Source: Dipteronia dyeriana
Taxonomy: Eukaryota; Streptophyta; Magnoliopsida; Sapindales; Sapindaceae
Assembly (NCBI GenBank): GCA_032871835.1
Contig: CM065297.1
Location: 622,501 to 686,500, forward strand
DNA: 64,000 nt
Direction: 5' to 3'
The notes under the pieces were generated by a model. That model was not told where the DNA came from, made no database searches, and saw only the letters and a list, made by a program, of their open reading frames with translations. The translations under genes and the position numbers were made by a program. Of the stretch, positions 1-12,090 are shown one piece after another (within the stretch, counting starts at the first letter, position 1; every line of letters begins with the position of its first letter).

Positions 1-629
1 TTTGAGATAATTATGATGATGGAAGAAGAGTGCTTTAATGACTTCCAAGTGAAGTTGATGGACATCGTAAATTAAAGCCATCAACTAGGTGACCCATAAT
101 CAGGTCACTTCCTCATAGATTCGAATCCAAGGTGACGGCTCTTCAAAAAATTAATGATTACAAGTCAATACAAGTCAATGAAGCCGAGTAAAGTGATTGA
201 AAGGCTTCTAGCCTATGAGTCTAGGTGGACCTCTAGACCTACACCTTGCATGAAGCAAGAGACACAGCATTGAAGACCTCATAAGTGGAGAAGGAGGTGG
301 ATTAATCAAATAAGGAGATGGCCCTTATGGTGAAGAAATTCAAGAAGTTTATCAAATTTGACAAGAAAAGCTTTAGATCAAAAGGAAAGGAATTGAAGCA
401 CAAGAATCCCATCAAGAAAGTGGAGAAATCACATAAGATGGATTACAAGAATGGAATTCAATGCTATGAGTGTACTGGGTTCTGTCACATTTCCATAGAG
501 TGTGCTAATTTGAAGAAGAAGAAGAAAGGAAAGGCAAGAGCGATAATGAGATTGAAGAAAACTCTTCAAGTGATGAAAAGCTTGTACTTAATTACAGGGC
601 TTTTAGAGCCTCTTTTTTGGAAGATGTAA
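1..629 (+). pseudogene. SIRE-type Ty1/copia gag remnant, N-terminal and first zinc knuckle
   Basis: Broken gag (nucleocapsid precursor) of a copia retrotransposon. Several frames must be combined to read it: DFQVKLMDIVN near base 45, KPSKVIERLLAYES near 180-220, then an open stretch at 318-629 with the basic run FKKFIKFDKKSF. A CX2CX4HX4C zinc knuckle, CYECTGFCHISIEC, lies at 462-503 with all four ligands present. The order (core, lysine-rich linker, knuckle followed by a poly-lysine run) matches SIRE/Maximus gag as I know the family. In-frame stops occur between the pieces, so it is dead. The element continues left of the window edge. The ATG at 318 is not a real start. Confidence 0.75.
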
Positions 630-705
630 AAAAAGGCAACAAGGCCTTAAGTTGTTACTTTAAAGGATAGATTAAAGATAGAGTAGCTATAGAGTAGCTA
701 GAAGT

Positions 706-1047
706 GTGATTGATGAAGCTACTTATGGAAGTGTTGTAAATGTGACAACAAGAGACACTAGTGATGAGTCTAGTGATGAGAGTTCTTCATCTTATTCTAC
801 AAGTGGAAATGTAGAAGACATGAACCTTGAAGAGTTCATTGAGCACTTTCCAAGCTATATATTGATGAAGAATATGGAGATTCAAAAGTTAAAAATGGAG
901 AATCTCGAATTGACTTCCAAGATGACTCACTTGAGTGAGAAAGTGAAGAGTTCAAGAGATATGGAAGAATGTTTAAAGTTAGAGCTAGTCATTGCTAAAA
1001 AGAATGAAGAGATCTTGAAGAAGCAAAAGAAAATATTGCTAAGATGA
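706..1047 (+). pseudogene. SIRE-type gag remnant, acidic and coiled-coil segment
   Basis: Open stretch following the zinc-knuckle segment but in another frame. It begins with a serine/aspartate-rich patch (DTSDESSDESSSS) and then forms a predicted coiled coil (MKNMEIQKLKMENLELTSKM, followed by a second E/K-rich helix). This acidic linker plus coiled coil after the first knuckle is the arrangement known for SIRE-type gag. It starts at GTG and is an internal segment of a broken polyprotein rather than an independent gene. Confidence 0.65.
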
Positions 1048-1612
1048 CTTCAAGCACGAAAAAGCTTGACCATATGTTAGGAATCGATAATAAGGCAAGT
1101 GACAAAAGGGGTCTAGGGAGATGACAAGGAGAGCACATCAAGCAAGCTTTCCTCAACCTAAATATTACCAACCAAGGAAGAAATCTTCTCCAACTCAAAA
1201 ACTAAGGAGTAGAGAATCGATCCAACACCAAAGACAAGTTCAAAGTCATGGGAACACACCTTTGTCCATATAAAGGAATGGTATGACCTCTTATTTTATC
1301 CTACATGTCATTTTTATGGTGTTAATGGTTATATCAGACCAAATTGCTTCAAATATATTAACATATGTAGAACTAAGAGCATGATTCAAAGAAATAGAGC
1401 TAGAGTTAATGCGCATGTGCCTAGGAAATCTAGAGTCAATGATCCTCGGAGAAATATGAATAACCTTAACCACTAGGAATGACAATGTGTCACCTAAGTG
1501 GATTAAAAAAGATGAACCTACATGCCATTATGCCAAGGTTTCACCCATATGCTCAACTAGGTCCAATGGACTTGGTAGGTCTATAGGGACCTATATCCCT
1601 TTTTGATTTGTT
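1048..1612 (+). pseudogene. SIRE-type gag C-terminus, degenerate second knuckle, first codons of pol
   Basis: Reads in mixed frames as KKLDHMLGI, QASFPQPKYYQPRKK, then a second knuckle CHFYGVNGYIRPNC at 1306-1347, and finally VSPKWIKKDEPTCHY near 1490-1530, the segment that in SIRE-type elements sits just before protease. In the knuckle the second Cys and the His are both Tyr, so it could not bind zinc. Protease, integrase, reverse transcriptase and RNase H are absent: about 80 bases later the sequence is already post-pol DNA. This is an internally deleted element. Confidence 0.65.
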
Positions 1613-2560
1613 TTAGATTGACCCCATATGGGGAGCTCAAACAAATAGAGTGAACTTGCATTACAATAAGAAAAAATAATTGTTCAATTTTATGCTTTTT
1701 AATTAATTGCTTGAGTATAATGGTTGCATATACTATTATATGACTTTTTATTCCATAAGTGTGTCTTTGCCATGTTTGAAATCCATGTCTCATTTATGTT
1801 CAAACATGCATTTTTGGAGTAACAAAATTGATTGGGAAGTACACTTGATTGACCCAAAATTTATCTTAATGTTTATGTGAACTTGAGTTTGACATGCTTA
1901 AATAATATGCATGAGTATTTGTGTGAAATTGTGTGGAGAAGCAATTGACAAGGCTAAACTTAATAAGGACCTTGTGTTCATTCAATAAATTAGGATGTAT
2001 CATCCGAATTTAGTCTTGTCTCTTTTCTTAATGGTTGAACAAGACAACAACTAATAAGGATTTCATATCCATTCAATCAATAAGGATTTTATATCCATGT
2101 CATGGTTGGTCATTAAGAATTGAAAACATTGCCATTATGTGTGTTAAAAGTTTAATGTTATATATTGTTTAATTATGACAAAAGGGTAAAAAGGGTTTTG
2201 GTGGATGGACAGGATTAGAAACCTTGTTTATTCCTATGGCTTAGTTGTCAACACTAAAACACAAAAGCACATGAGTGGAAAAAAATTCCAAGTGAGTATT
2301 AGACAACAATATAATCCAAAAAATGACATATGATAAAATAATGAATAATAAATGCATAAATGTTCCTTTCAAGCACATAGGTACATTTTACCAAAAACAA
2401 CAAATGTATTTAACAGGAAAAAAAATTCCAAAGATGAAGGAATTGGTATCAATCACAATTACTATCAACTTCAAAACATCATGGAATTGTTTGTAATTCG
2501 ACTACTAACAACTTCAAGCAAGAAGGAACTTAATCAACCTCAAGCACGATAGATTTGGTC
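1613..2560 (+). mobile_element. Post-pol non-coding region of the left-edge SIRE-type element
   Basis: No coding sequence seen. From about 1618 the DNA resembles, on the opposite strand, the region just after the pol stop of the SIRE-type element at 29.6-29.95 kb. Both start with TTGACCCCATA-GGGGA-CTCAA and continue with similar blocks containing ATTGCTTGAGTA and ATTTATGTTCAAACAT. This identifies it as the 3' untranslated region of the same element class and fixes the deletion breakpoint at about 1590-1618. Confidence 0.55.
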
Positions 2561-4188
2561 ATAATCATAACTACTATCAACCACATGAATAAATTAATTC
2601 ATTGCAATGTCAACTACTATTAACCTCAACCAAGAATATATTCATTGCCAACACATTCATGCAATTTTTTCAAGGTATATATATCATGCTTCTCATAATT
2701 CAATTATTCTTATCAATCATTATGTCAACAAGTAACAAACCAAATTATGTAAACATATCATAAAAGAGAACAAAGTCTAACATGAAATGCCCCCCCTTGA
2801 TAGATGCTCTATCCAAGATCAAGATTGCATATTGCTCACAATGATATTCACTCATTCACATATTCAAGCAATTAAAAAGAAATTTAACAAAATAAGCTCA
2901 ACAATATGTGAGAGATACAACAAGATTTTTCAATCACTCTCACTAAAATATCATAATACTTATTACAAAAGTGTGTGTGTGAATTTTACTGCAAACATAT
3001 AAAGATGAGTAATTTGATAATCAACATGCAAATCACATCCACATCTATTCATCTTAAGCTTTTCCATAAAAAGTCAAACAAATTATCATCCAGAATTTTT
3101 TGCTTTTAAGAGAATAGAATTCAATAAATGAACTTGTGTGTGCAAATGGCTCATCATTCCGTTTCGATTTTTCAACCCGAGCATACGTGATTTTTAACTA
3201 TATTCCTTTTAAGCCATCTTCCTTTTTTTATATGTTTGAATCAAATAATTTTTTAGTGATTTTTCTTTTTCAACACTTCTTTGATTTTACTAACATAAAC
3301 ATATACGCTTCTTGATGACTTTCACTAATCATAATGGTGTATCCCTTTCCTACATTGGGTGGCTTCACAACCAATATGTGTATCCTTTTTCATGAAGGTG
3401 CTTGTTGAGTTCTATGAAGTTGCCAAAACAAAATGGATACTAACCAAAGGTCATCTTAAATGTACTAGTCAAAAAACTTCAAGAAGTATCCAAAACTTAC
3501 ATATTAGCAAACTCAACTTACTTAACAAAATATAGAAGAGAAGCAAATGCATTTTTTAAAACTAAGCTTTTACGGCTTATAAACACATGATCTAAAAGCA
3601 ATACAAGAGATTTATTGAATATCATCACTTCTCAAGAGAGTAGCTTTCCAAGAATACGAAGCTCATAATTTCAAAAACATGCCACTCATCATTCAAACAA
3701 ACATGTCACACATCATATATAAGATCTTTGTGAACAACATCACTATAAGATCTTTAATGAGCAAATGTCAATGAGAACCATATGTAAATTATATTATGTT
3801 CTCTAACATGACATGCTACATGATTTAGTGCAAACAAAGAGTTGAGAGATGAAAAATCTAGAATTCAAGCATTAGGATATATAGATACCTTAGGAAGCAT
3901 TTTTTATCAATTCAAAGTCTTCGCCCTTTTTATGAGCTCTCTTGGCTTGTTTGTCCCCATGACAACAAGTTATTGTTGTGTCATCCCAAGAGAATAAAAA
4001 CTAAGCATTTCAACTCAAACACATATAAAATGGAACTTCTCACAAAGTTAACCAATAGATTGCGAATATCATAGCAAGAAATGTGAGATAGCTAAGTTAT
4101 TTCAAGTTATAGAGAAACAAAGCTAGCTTGCTCAAAATCTCAACAACTTGACACAAAAATTAAAACTAACTCACATGTGCACCTAACA
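2561..4188. other. AT-rich stretch without recognisable feature
   Basis: No convincing coding frame, LTR terminus, PBS or tandem repeat seen. It lies between two SIRE-type remnants of opposite orientation and probably contains their decayed 3' regions, but nothing in it proves that. Confidence 0.4.
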
Positions 4189-5300
4189 CTAATGAAAAGA
4201 GCACTCACCCTTAATCCATGTGGTCTTGGGTGAACTTACACATAAACCATCATGATCATTTCTCATGGCAATATTAGATCTAGAAGATAAATCATCAACA
4301 ATCTTTTCAATAAAGATATTACTCCTTTTAAACACATGATTATTGCCATGAACGAAGATATCATCGTGACTATGCATATGAATATGTGAATCATTCTCTT
4401 TCACCCTAATCTTCTTGACAATTTTCTTCACATGATTATTATTGTCACGCACAACATTCAATGTATTGTCATGCTTAGAAACATTCACAGAAGATTTTTT
4501 TATCTCACTAGCATGCATCTCATTCCCTAGTTTGCATTATCTAATATACTGATGGCATCTAGTTTTATTATGCCATGCAACATTGTAAAAATAGCAAACC
4601 GGAATAAACTTGGAGATGTTATATAGGTGAGAGTGTACCAACATTGAAGGCTCTTTTCTCTTCTTGATTTTTCTCTTGACCTTCGAAGGATTGGGTTTGA
4701 AATCTTCTTATTCCTTAGTCACTTGCTTTTAGTTGTAGAAGACTCCACTTGCTCATCTACAAAACCTAAGTGACTTGAATTTCCATGAAGTATACCCAGC
4801 TCTTTGGCTTTCAAGATTTTCAATACCTCTTCCTTGCCTTTGATTGTTTCCTTCAAGAAAAATAAATAATTAGCAAAATAAATCATTTAATCTTCTAATA
4901 CAAAAGCTTATTCAACCATCTTCTTTTCATGACATTCGATCACTTCACTTATCACTTCAACATCCTTAAATGCTTCATATCTTTCTATCAAGTTGAAGTT
5001 AGTGGCCTTTGACTTGCAATTCTCTTCATTGGGTTGGAAAAAGAAGTGACCATGTCTTGCTTGATTGTCCATCGAGAAATCCTCCACTTTTTCTTTAATT
5101 TCTTCTTGATGAAGTCATGTCACATAGGTGGTTGCCTATATAAACATTATCTTCCAAGGAATCTAGTTCCTTCTCATCTTCGTTTATCTCACTAATATTC
5201 TCTTTAAGCTTATAAACAAAAATGTTAGTAGACAAATACAAAGTAACCACATTTACAAATAGCTTGAAGAATATCCCAAGTACTTTTTATTTCAACAACA
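4189..5300 (-). pseudogene. Second, older copia gag remnant (minus strand)
   Basis: On the minus strand the region reads in pieces as gag: a helical Lys/Glu-rich part (KETIKGKEEVLKILKAKELG, about 4800-4860), then a knuckle-like CYFYNVAWHNKTRC at about 4555-4600, then an open 109-codon tail (4189-4518) ending SSPKTTWIKGECSFH. The knuckle has the CX2CX4HX4C spacing, but the second Cys is Tyr. The coiled coil, knuckle, and TTWIK-type motif before protease parallel the left-edge element. A primer-site-like sequence lies about 100 bases upstream (5396-5407), consistent with the 5' end of an element. Many stops; dead. Confidence 0.5.
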
Positions 5301-5395
5301 AGAGATGGACAATCAACACAAACAGTTGCTATCCGTAGTTAGTAAATCACCATGAGTGTATCCTGGGATTCTCACTAAGTGCAATCTAGTGACCC

Positions 5396-5407
5396 GCTAT
5401 AATACCA
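5396..5407 (-). other. Primer-binding-site-like sequence (initiator tRNA-Met type)
   Basis: On the minus strand TGGTATTATAGC matches the usual copia primer site TGGTATCAGAGC except at two positions. It lies two bases after a possible LTR end (…TTTTCA at 5410) and just ahead of the gag remnant, the expected order. Confidence 0.45.
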
Positions 5408-5453
5408 AATGAAAATACAAACATTGTTAATTTGCCTTAAGCTAACCTATTGT

Positions 5454-5481
5454 GGGGGGGGGGGGGGGGGGGGGGGGGGGG
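5454..5481. repeat. 28-base G homopolymer
   Basis: Uninterrupted run of 28 G on the plus strand, followed by TGAATAGG. A shorter G run before TGAATAGG is, from memory, common in plant copia LTRs, so the position is expected but the length is extreme and may include assembly error. Confidence 0.9.
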
Positions 5482-5980
5482 TGAATAGGTTATGACACAT
5501 TTTTTCATTCCCTTGAAACAAACATAAGTTTGTCCCCCTAGATAGCTTGTATCACAATTTATTAATTAAACACAAGCAAATTCAATTCAATAAAGATATG
5601 TTGGCCAAACAAAGTCAAAGTAAATGACAAATTGCATGTGATACAAACTCAATATGTACATAAGATATCACTCATTAGCCCTTAACATATACAAAGCTTG
5701 TTATAAAATGAATATCAATTACAAGTATATCTAACAAGATATATATCAACACCAAGATATATATCAACACTTATACAAATACTATGAGATATGGATAGAA
5801 AAATTAACACATGATATTTACATGGTAAAACCTCCGAAGAGGAAATATCCACGGGATGATTCCATAACCACCGGTAAACACCTTCCACTAGTAAGATAAA
5901 AAGATACAATCTTTCAAGTGACCACTTCACCTAGAAATCTATCCTTCAACCCTACACAATGAAAGAGATGCCACCTTGGA

Positions 5981-6235
5981 TAAATCAAAGAATCACTCTC
6001 CAAAATGTGACTTTCAATGCTTAGATGTCCAAGACCTCATGTCTCTAATCAAGACTGCTAATCCACAAATCAAAGAATCACTCTATCAAACGTGACTTCC
6101 AATGCTTAGCTATCTGGATCACCCCGATCCTAGCCAGGACTTCCAATGCATAAATTGAAGAATCACTGTCCAAAATGTGACTTCCAATGCTCAAATCAAA
6201 GAATCACTCTAAGAAATGAGACTTCCAACTTTCTC
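5981..6235. repeat. Degenerate tandem repeat in LTR
   Basis: Four imperfect copies of a unit with core AAATCAAAGAATCACTCT followed by GTGACTTCCAATGCT, starting near 5982, 6075, 6160 and 6195. Spacing shrinks from about 90 to about 40 bases. Confidence 0.7.
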
Positions 6236-7900
6236 GCGAGACCATATTTATGACCATGAATGCAAAATGAAAACAAGCACACAACATAAAATATGATGAT
6301 CAACACATCCTATGGGAACTATAATTATGCATTGAAGTTCACAAATCAAATATGTCTAGTTACTATGCATGAATAACAAGTCTAGAAAATGTTAAACATC
6401 AAAACACATTTAACTTCTAGATTTATTCAAGTCACTAAACCTTCAATCAATCATATACATTTACGAATATAATCAAGATTTAGTAACAAACAAAAATCAT
6501 GTTGAATCATAGCAGGCGATCAATTAAATTTCTATCAAGAAATATAGAGCATGTATACACAAAGTATTCAATAGAAACATATCAAGCTCTATATATACAA
6601 TAAAACTGTACTAATCATGAAAATGGTCAATTAATAAGACCTAGCACAGGTAGAGACAATTTTTAATTTAAATCATTCAATAAAAGTCCAAAATAGTTCT
6701 AGATAAAAAGTTAGCACAATACAAAACACAAACATGTGAAAACATAAACTTTTACAAAATCTAACTTAACATGTAAGATTCTAATAAACCTCAATCTAGC
6801 TTTAATGGAGTCTAAAACTCTAATCAAACTTTACACAATATACATACATGTAATGAAGAAGAAAACCCAAGGTGATTGATGGCTTGAAGATCAAAAATCA
6901 ATACTTCAAGTAAAAACTGTGCAGTCCCGTTTTAACGAGTGAAGCTATAAAAAACTCAATCAATTGACTCCAAACTCTTATGGAAAATATACAGGGCTAG
7001 AAGACTAGAATCTACCAATTTGAATCACTTGATTCATACTTCAGATGAGAAAGTTATGGTGTTCGAGAGACAGGAAATTTGGAGAGAAAAATTCCACACC
7101 TATGTTTTTTAAGTTTTTCTTCTTAGAGTGACATGGAAGGAAAAAAAATCTTTAAAGAAGAGAGAAGAGGGAAAATTAACCACCAATAGGCAGAGGCCAC
7201 CTCTGCTTTCCCATGGAGGTGCATGGCCCTTCCACGGGGGTAGAGGGAAGCCTTTCCGTGTGGCTTCACGCGCCTCTACGGGAAAGGTTGCATTGCACCC
7301 ATTCATCCTTCTTTGGGTTCCCTTTAGTTCTTTGACTGTTTCTCCTGCCTTCAAACTCTGATTTCGAATCCCTTTTTTGATTACGAACCGAGACTCATTT
7401 ATGCACAAGGACATCAAGAAAACTTTCACAAAAAACATGGAATTCAATTTGAAAATCAAAGATGAAAACCAAGTACAATAAAGACACGAAAAGTTTCTTA
7501 ACTTCCTAGTTTGAACTCGAAACTTCTTGATTGAGTAACCAAAATGACCAGAACTCAATAAGGAATAATGAAAACACAAATTCAAGTTAAATTTTATGTA
7601 AATACAATAAAATAAACACAAGAACACACAAGTACACTATTTCCTAAAGATATACCTAGAACATGCAATTTACGAAAGTTGTCAACTTTAAATCTAGTGC
7701 ATATGCATACATGAATAATTGTGTGTATGTGTTATACCAAATTTTGTACAGTGATGCAAGGACACATATGAATGCTATGTATGTGTGTATATATGCCTTG
7801 TAAAGAGGAAAGAGGTCTCAATATACCTTTTTCTATGCAATTAAGCTTTGTTCCTCTTGTAGCTACCACTTTGCTGAAAATAATGTCCAACTTCCTTAAT

Positions 7901-8640
7901 GCTTCTTAATCAATAACAACTATTCAATGCAAAGCAAATGTCATTTTTGATATAGAATTATGCCAACACTAAGCTAAAAAACATAACACAATCTATTACA
8001 AGTATGCATCTAGGCTTCGCTTTTGTTTTCATTTTTAAACTCCTTGTATTTTTCTTTTGAGTAGATATTCATTTTTTTTCGTTTCCTTTTTACTTTTGAA
8101 TGTTATACACTTAAAAAAAATTGCTTACATTTGAGCCTTAGTACATGCAACTACATTTACAATTTAAAACCAGGAAACTCATTGGTTTCTTCCCAACTAA
8201 CAATAGTAGTAATCACAACACACCCCAATAATCTACCATCTATATCACCATATGGTCCAAGCTCATTAGGTATTGTTTCATTATATATGCTTGGTTCTTT
8301 GGATGTGTGGATAATGAAAGGAAAAGCTATGTGTTTGGTTTCAAAACGGCTATTGGAGCACACACGTAGGGTATGAAGTATTGTTTAGGCCATTTTACAG
8401 TGTAAGCACACATTTCCTAGCATCACTTCTCATGGATCACCAAAAAAAAGGTAAGGCATGCAAACATGTGATAACAAAAAGCGATTGTTCTTTATTATCT
8501 AATGCAAAATCCTATAGAGATCAATCTAAACATTTGAAGAATAAGATAAGTGTTTAAGAGTATAAATGAAATAACCCTCTAAAATAAAATGTTAATAGGA
8601 ACAAAGTATCTCACAAGGGTAGTCTCCACTATTCTCCTAA
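7901..8640. other. AT-rich stretch without recognisable feature
   Basis: Short overlapping frames on both strands (8131-8376 and 8157-8363) share no recognisable domain. May belong to the flanking gypsy derivative's 3' region; nothing decisive seen. Confidence 0.35.
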
Positions 8641-9100
8641 GCTAAACAAACCTAGAGGTCACATCAACCTCAACGTCAAGAGATTGGCACTGTACAAGCA
8701 TATTTATAGTGATGAAAAGATTATATATGGCATGAATGCTAATCAAAACATAGAGTGAAAAGCATACATGATATGTCTCTAAGTGAAAGCAAAGATATTA
8801 TCTCAACCAAAATAGACATTTATTCGAAATTTTTCAATTTTTACAAAAAAATGTAGAGATTTTAGAAAAACAAAACTACAAAAATGACAAAAACCACAAC
8901 AAAGTTGTCCACGCCCATAAATCTAAACCTAACATTGTCCTCAATGTTACTCCGTGGAACCATCTCCGCTAAAAAATTGGACAATGCAAGCAAAAGTTTG
9001 GAAATAAGGACAAAAAAACAAAACAAAACAAAATAACAAATAAAACAAAACAAATATATCAATAAATAATGCATTTATATCCTTGAAGCATTTGACAGTT
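8641..9100 (-). mobile_element. Internal region of a Ty3/gypsy-like deletion derivative (minus strand)
   Basis: On the minus strand it holds the interrupted palindrome ACATTGAGGACAATGT (8932-8947), followed by a GGTTTAGATT-like sequence. The same 16-mer lies at 23075-23090 in the better preserved gypsy element, in its post-coding region. Here it is only about 150 bases from a primer-site-like sequence, so gag and pol are missing and the element is a large deletion derivative. Confidence 0.5.
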
Positions 9101-9120
9101 TCTCTGGCTGTGGAGTGCCA
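9101..9120 (-). other. Primer-binding-site-like sequence
   Basis: The minus strand reads TGGCACTCCACAGCCAGAGA, partly like gypsy primer sites that start TGGC(G)ACTCC. It lies five bases from the inferred LTR end at 9126. The match is imperfect and the tRNA is not assigned. Confidence 0.35.
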
Positions 9121-9125
9121 TTTAT

Positions 9126-11216
9126 TGATCAGGCGGTCTTTGTCACCAGTCAAAAAGACTTTTTCTATTTTAATTACCTCGCAAATGCAACAAGTTGAAG
9201 GACTAGTATAACAAGTAAGCAAGGGTCATTCCCACAAAGAGGTGGTATCCGTCTAGCTATCTCTATCTAAAGCATTAATGAAAGTGATGTAAATAGAACA
9301 TGGAAAGAGTGAGAATGGTGTGTGTGAAGTGTATGCATAATGCCAAAGGTGTGTGAGGTGTGAATAAACTAAACTAAATTAAATTACACTAATGATAGAA
9401 ATGCGACTGGGTGCATGCCTTTCTAAATCTAACTACATGGAAATCAATTACACTACAAATCATTGTAAATTAGTCTAGTCCTAAAGGAAAAGCACCCTAG
9501 CTACGAAAATAAATGTGGATTAAAGAGATGCAAAATAGTGGTTACAAAAGGTACATAAGTTCACCAAAAACTCAAGCTAGTCATGTTGATTATAAACATT
9601 CAAGCACCATTCGAAACGGAGTAAGGACTAGATCTCTTGGTTAAGGATTCGAAACCAAATCATCTATTATTACGACTCATTTGTTGATTAAGGAATTCCG
9701 AAATCAATTCATCACTCAACCACAGTTATGGAATGAGCAATTGTGTCTTTTGTCAAAGATCCATTAACCACAAGAATAATTCACAAAACACCTAATCTAG
9801 CATAAGCATGCATAAATCAAGTTCCCTATATTCAAGAGTTAACAATCAAGTTCCATTCATAATTAATCAACCAGAATACGTATGTGCTCTTTCACTCGAA
9901 TCAATCAATACATATTGATTCCTTTTCATCACCAACATGCAAACAAGAGTGAGACTCTAATTTTACACTATATCATTTGTTTATACTAAGTTGCAATACA
10001 TCATTATTTTAATCTAAAGTCTCACTTATGAAAACATATCTATTTCAACTCATGCACCAACATACATGTCAAGAAAAGAGAGATATAGCATTAAGCTTAA
10101 AGAATCGAGTCAAGATCCAAGTTGAATCTAAGTAAATACCATATATAACAAGCTCACGTGTTGATTTTCAAATATTCCCTAATTGGGATTACACATCAAA
10201 GAAATAGAAAATAAATCAAAGAGAAGAGTTTAGAGATAACCAAGATCTCTATTTTATTTTTTTTTGCTCTCATTTCTCCTTGGATCTACTTCAAAGATGG
10301 ATGGAAGAAGTTTAGAGGTTGTGGTAGTAAGACAACCATAGAGGAGAACCTCCATGGAAGTCTTTGAAGATCATCTCTCTCTTGATTTGGTGTTGAAGGA
10401 CAAGAGAAGTTGTTGGTGTCTATCCAATATTGGATATATGAGAGATATGATAGATGACAAACAAGGTGGTGTATTTACAGTGTTTGAAGGTTAGAGCACT
10501 GATTGGGAGTGAAAAGTCAAGTTTGCCCCTAAAAATCAAGTGATCTGCAAGTGGACAAGGTTCTACCGACACAAATATGTGAATTGGAACTCGTCGATTC
10601 ATGTCGTAGATCTCTTTCTGCTAGCTTGAACTCGCAGTCTAAAGTGACAGTCTCCTCTAGAGTGTTTCTATGAGTTGATTCTATGAGATGGAACTCGTAG
10701 ATTAAAGTAGCAGTTCTTTTCTACTAGTTTATGGTCACAGTCTAACTTGGCCGTATCTTCTGGACTGCTTCTGCGACTTGGTTCTATGACTTTGAACTCA
10801 TATATTGATCTAGCAGTCTCATCTAGGGACTGTCTATGAGTTAGATCTTCTTTCCCGGGGACAATCTGCGACTTGGATCTTCTGGTTGATGTTGCAATTT
10901 GAAGTGGAAGTTATCTTTGAGGAATTTCTGTAACTTGGATCTTCTAGTTGATGGCGTAGTTTGTAGTAGCAGTTCTCCCTAAGGAACATATGCAACTTAG
11001 ATCTGCGAGGTAAAACTCGTAGATTGCTACTAAATCCCAAAATCAACTCTTTTTCATCATCTTTGCCTTCAAAGCTTCATTTTAGGCTCAAATAATTAAC
11101 TTTAGGGAAATAGCTCTACATAAGGCTCAAACACATGATATATATAAAAACTCTCAAAAGCAAGAACAAAATGTAGGATTAAGGAACCTAAAATAGGTAC
11201 ATAAATGTTTCGATCA
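9126..11216 (-). repeat. Ty3/gypsy-like LTR, 2.09 kb
   Basis: Bounded by TGATCGAAAC (minus-strand start, 11216) and CCGCCTGATCA (end, 9126). Near the end (about 9205-9235) it carries the same U5 motif as the other gypsy-like LTRs (minus strand CTTTGTGGGAATGACCC…TTGC). A 62-bp tandem array lies in U3 (10587-11030), with a weak TATA-like GTAAATAC near 10473 downstream of it. No target duplication found; right flank is AGAGC. Probably the 5' LTR of the derivative to its left. Confidence 0.5.
10587..11030 (-). repeat. 62-bp minisatellite in LTR U3
   Basis: About seven diverged units of 62-63 bp. The clearest begin TCTGCGACTTGGATCTTCTG and TCTGTAACTTGGATCTTCTA (plus strand, near 10867 and 10929). 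Older units contain GAACTCGTAGATT and AGCAGTTCT blocks. Confidence 0.75.
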
Positions 11217-12085
11217 AGAGCAAACTTGTTTGAATCTTCATATGCAAAAAGTTGATCAATTTTATGCTCTTTTGATGATTGCTTAAGTGTGCATGGTGAA
11301 TAACATTGATTAATTATTGAATAAGGTTTTAAATAACACCATGCACAGTTGATTTTTTATGATAATGTATGATTTCATTTATTGCTTGAGCATGCATATC
11401 TTTTTGAGGAATGTTCTACTTGTTAGTACATTTGATTGACGTCAAATTATTCTCCATGTTCGTGATTCCTAAACAAGCATTCTTAAGCTCTCTCTTGACA
11501 AGGGCTACTGGCAATATTACGTGGAGCCGCCCAATGTTGAAAAGGCTACTCATTTGAAACCGATTGAAATACCTTTGCGTTATAAACAGAAATACATTCT
11601 TGATAGGAAATTGGAGAAAAACAGAAAAGTTGATATTTTGTTGATAATGTTGTGAGATGCATTGCTTATTTTTGATATCAAAATTGTTGATTGATGATGT
11701 TTCTTGCAATGAAAACAAGATGATATACTTTGATATATGTTTAGTACATTTGCACACAAATGCTTGGATATATATCTTCTTGTCATAACAACAGGGCTTT
11801 AATTGGTTTGACTTCTTTTGGAAATTCTAGTGAGTGTTGCTTTGATTGATTTTCATGCATGAGAATAATAGTGTTTCATATTATATGCTAAGCAACTTTT
11901 TCACACACACATTTCTGTATTAAATCCCTTGAATCTCTTTCAATCACTTTTGTGGCATAAATTTGGCTTATATAATTATGCGTTGTGATCTTGCTTGTAT
12001 CTTTCTTTGCCATGGCAATCCGTTATGGGGAACTCCTTTGCCTATATCATGTCAAAAATGGGGAGAAGTATGGATATAGGGCGAG
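11217..12085 (+). mobile_element. Post-pol region of a SIRE-type element, left part
   Basis: Non-coding. It contains the phrase TTTTATGCTCTTTTGATGATTGCTTAAGTG, recalling the post-pol regions at 1.6-2.1 and 29.6-29.9 kb. It continues after the solo LTR at 12091-13679 and ends at the polypurine tract at 13949. Confidence 0.4.
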
Positions 12086-12090
12086 CTTTG

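Larger units (their letters stand above)
5410..7900 (-). repeat. LTR-like region of the minus-strand copia element
   Basis: Interpreted as the 5' LTR that ends at 5410 next to the primer site; its far end is not resolved. It contains a G homopolymer, a short degenerate tandem repeat (5981-6235) and a GC-rich, partly self-complementary island at about 7180-7310 in otherwise AT-rich DNA, resembling the GC-rich U3 islands of other LTRs here. A 172-codon frame crosses the island at 7109-7627 on the minus strand, with no recognisable domain. Confidence 0.35.

Noticed and set aside
7109..7627. 172-codon open frame on the minus strand, the longest non-retroviral frame of the left part
   Set aside because: Crosses a GC-rich self-complementary island inside an LTR-like region; hydrophobic and low-complexity ends, no motif, and an overlapping open frame on the other strand. 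Most likely chance.
8220..8235. TTGGGGTG before TGTTGTGATTAC on the minus strand as PPT and LTR start
   Set aside because: The following sequence does not resemble the LTR at 9126-11216, so no paired LTR supports it.
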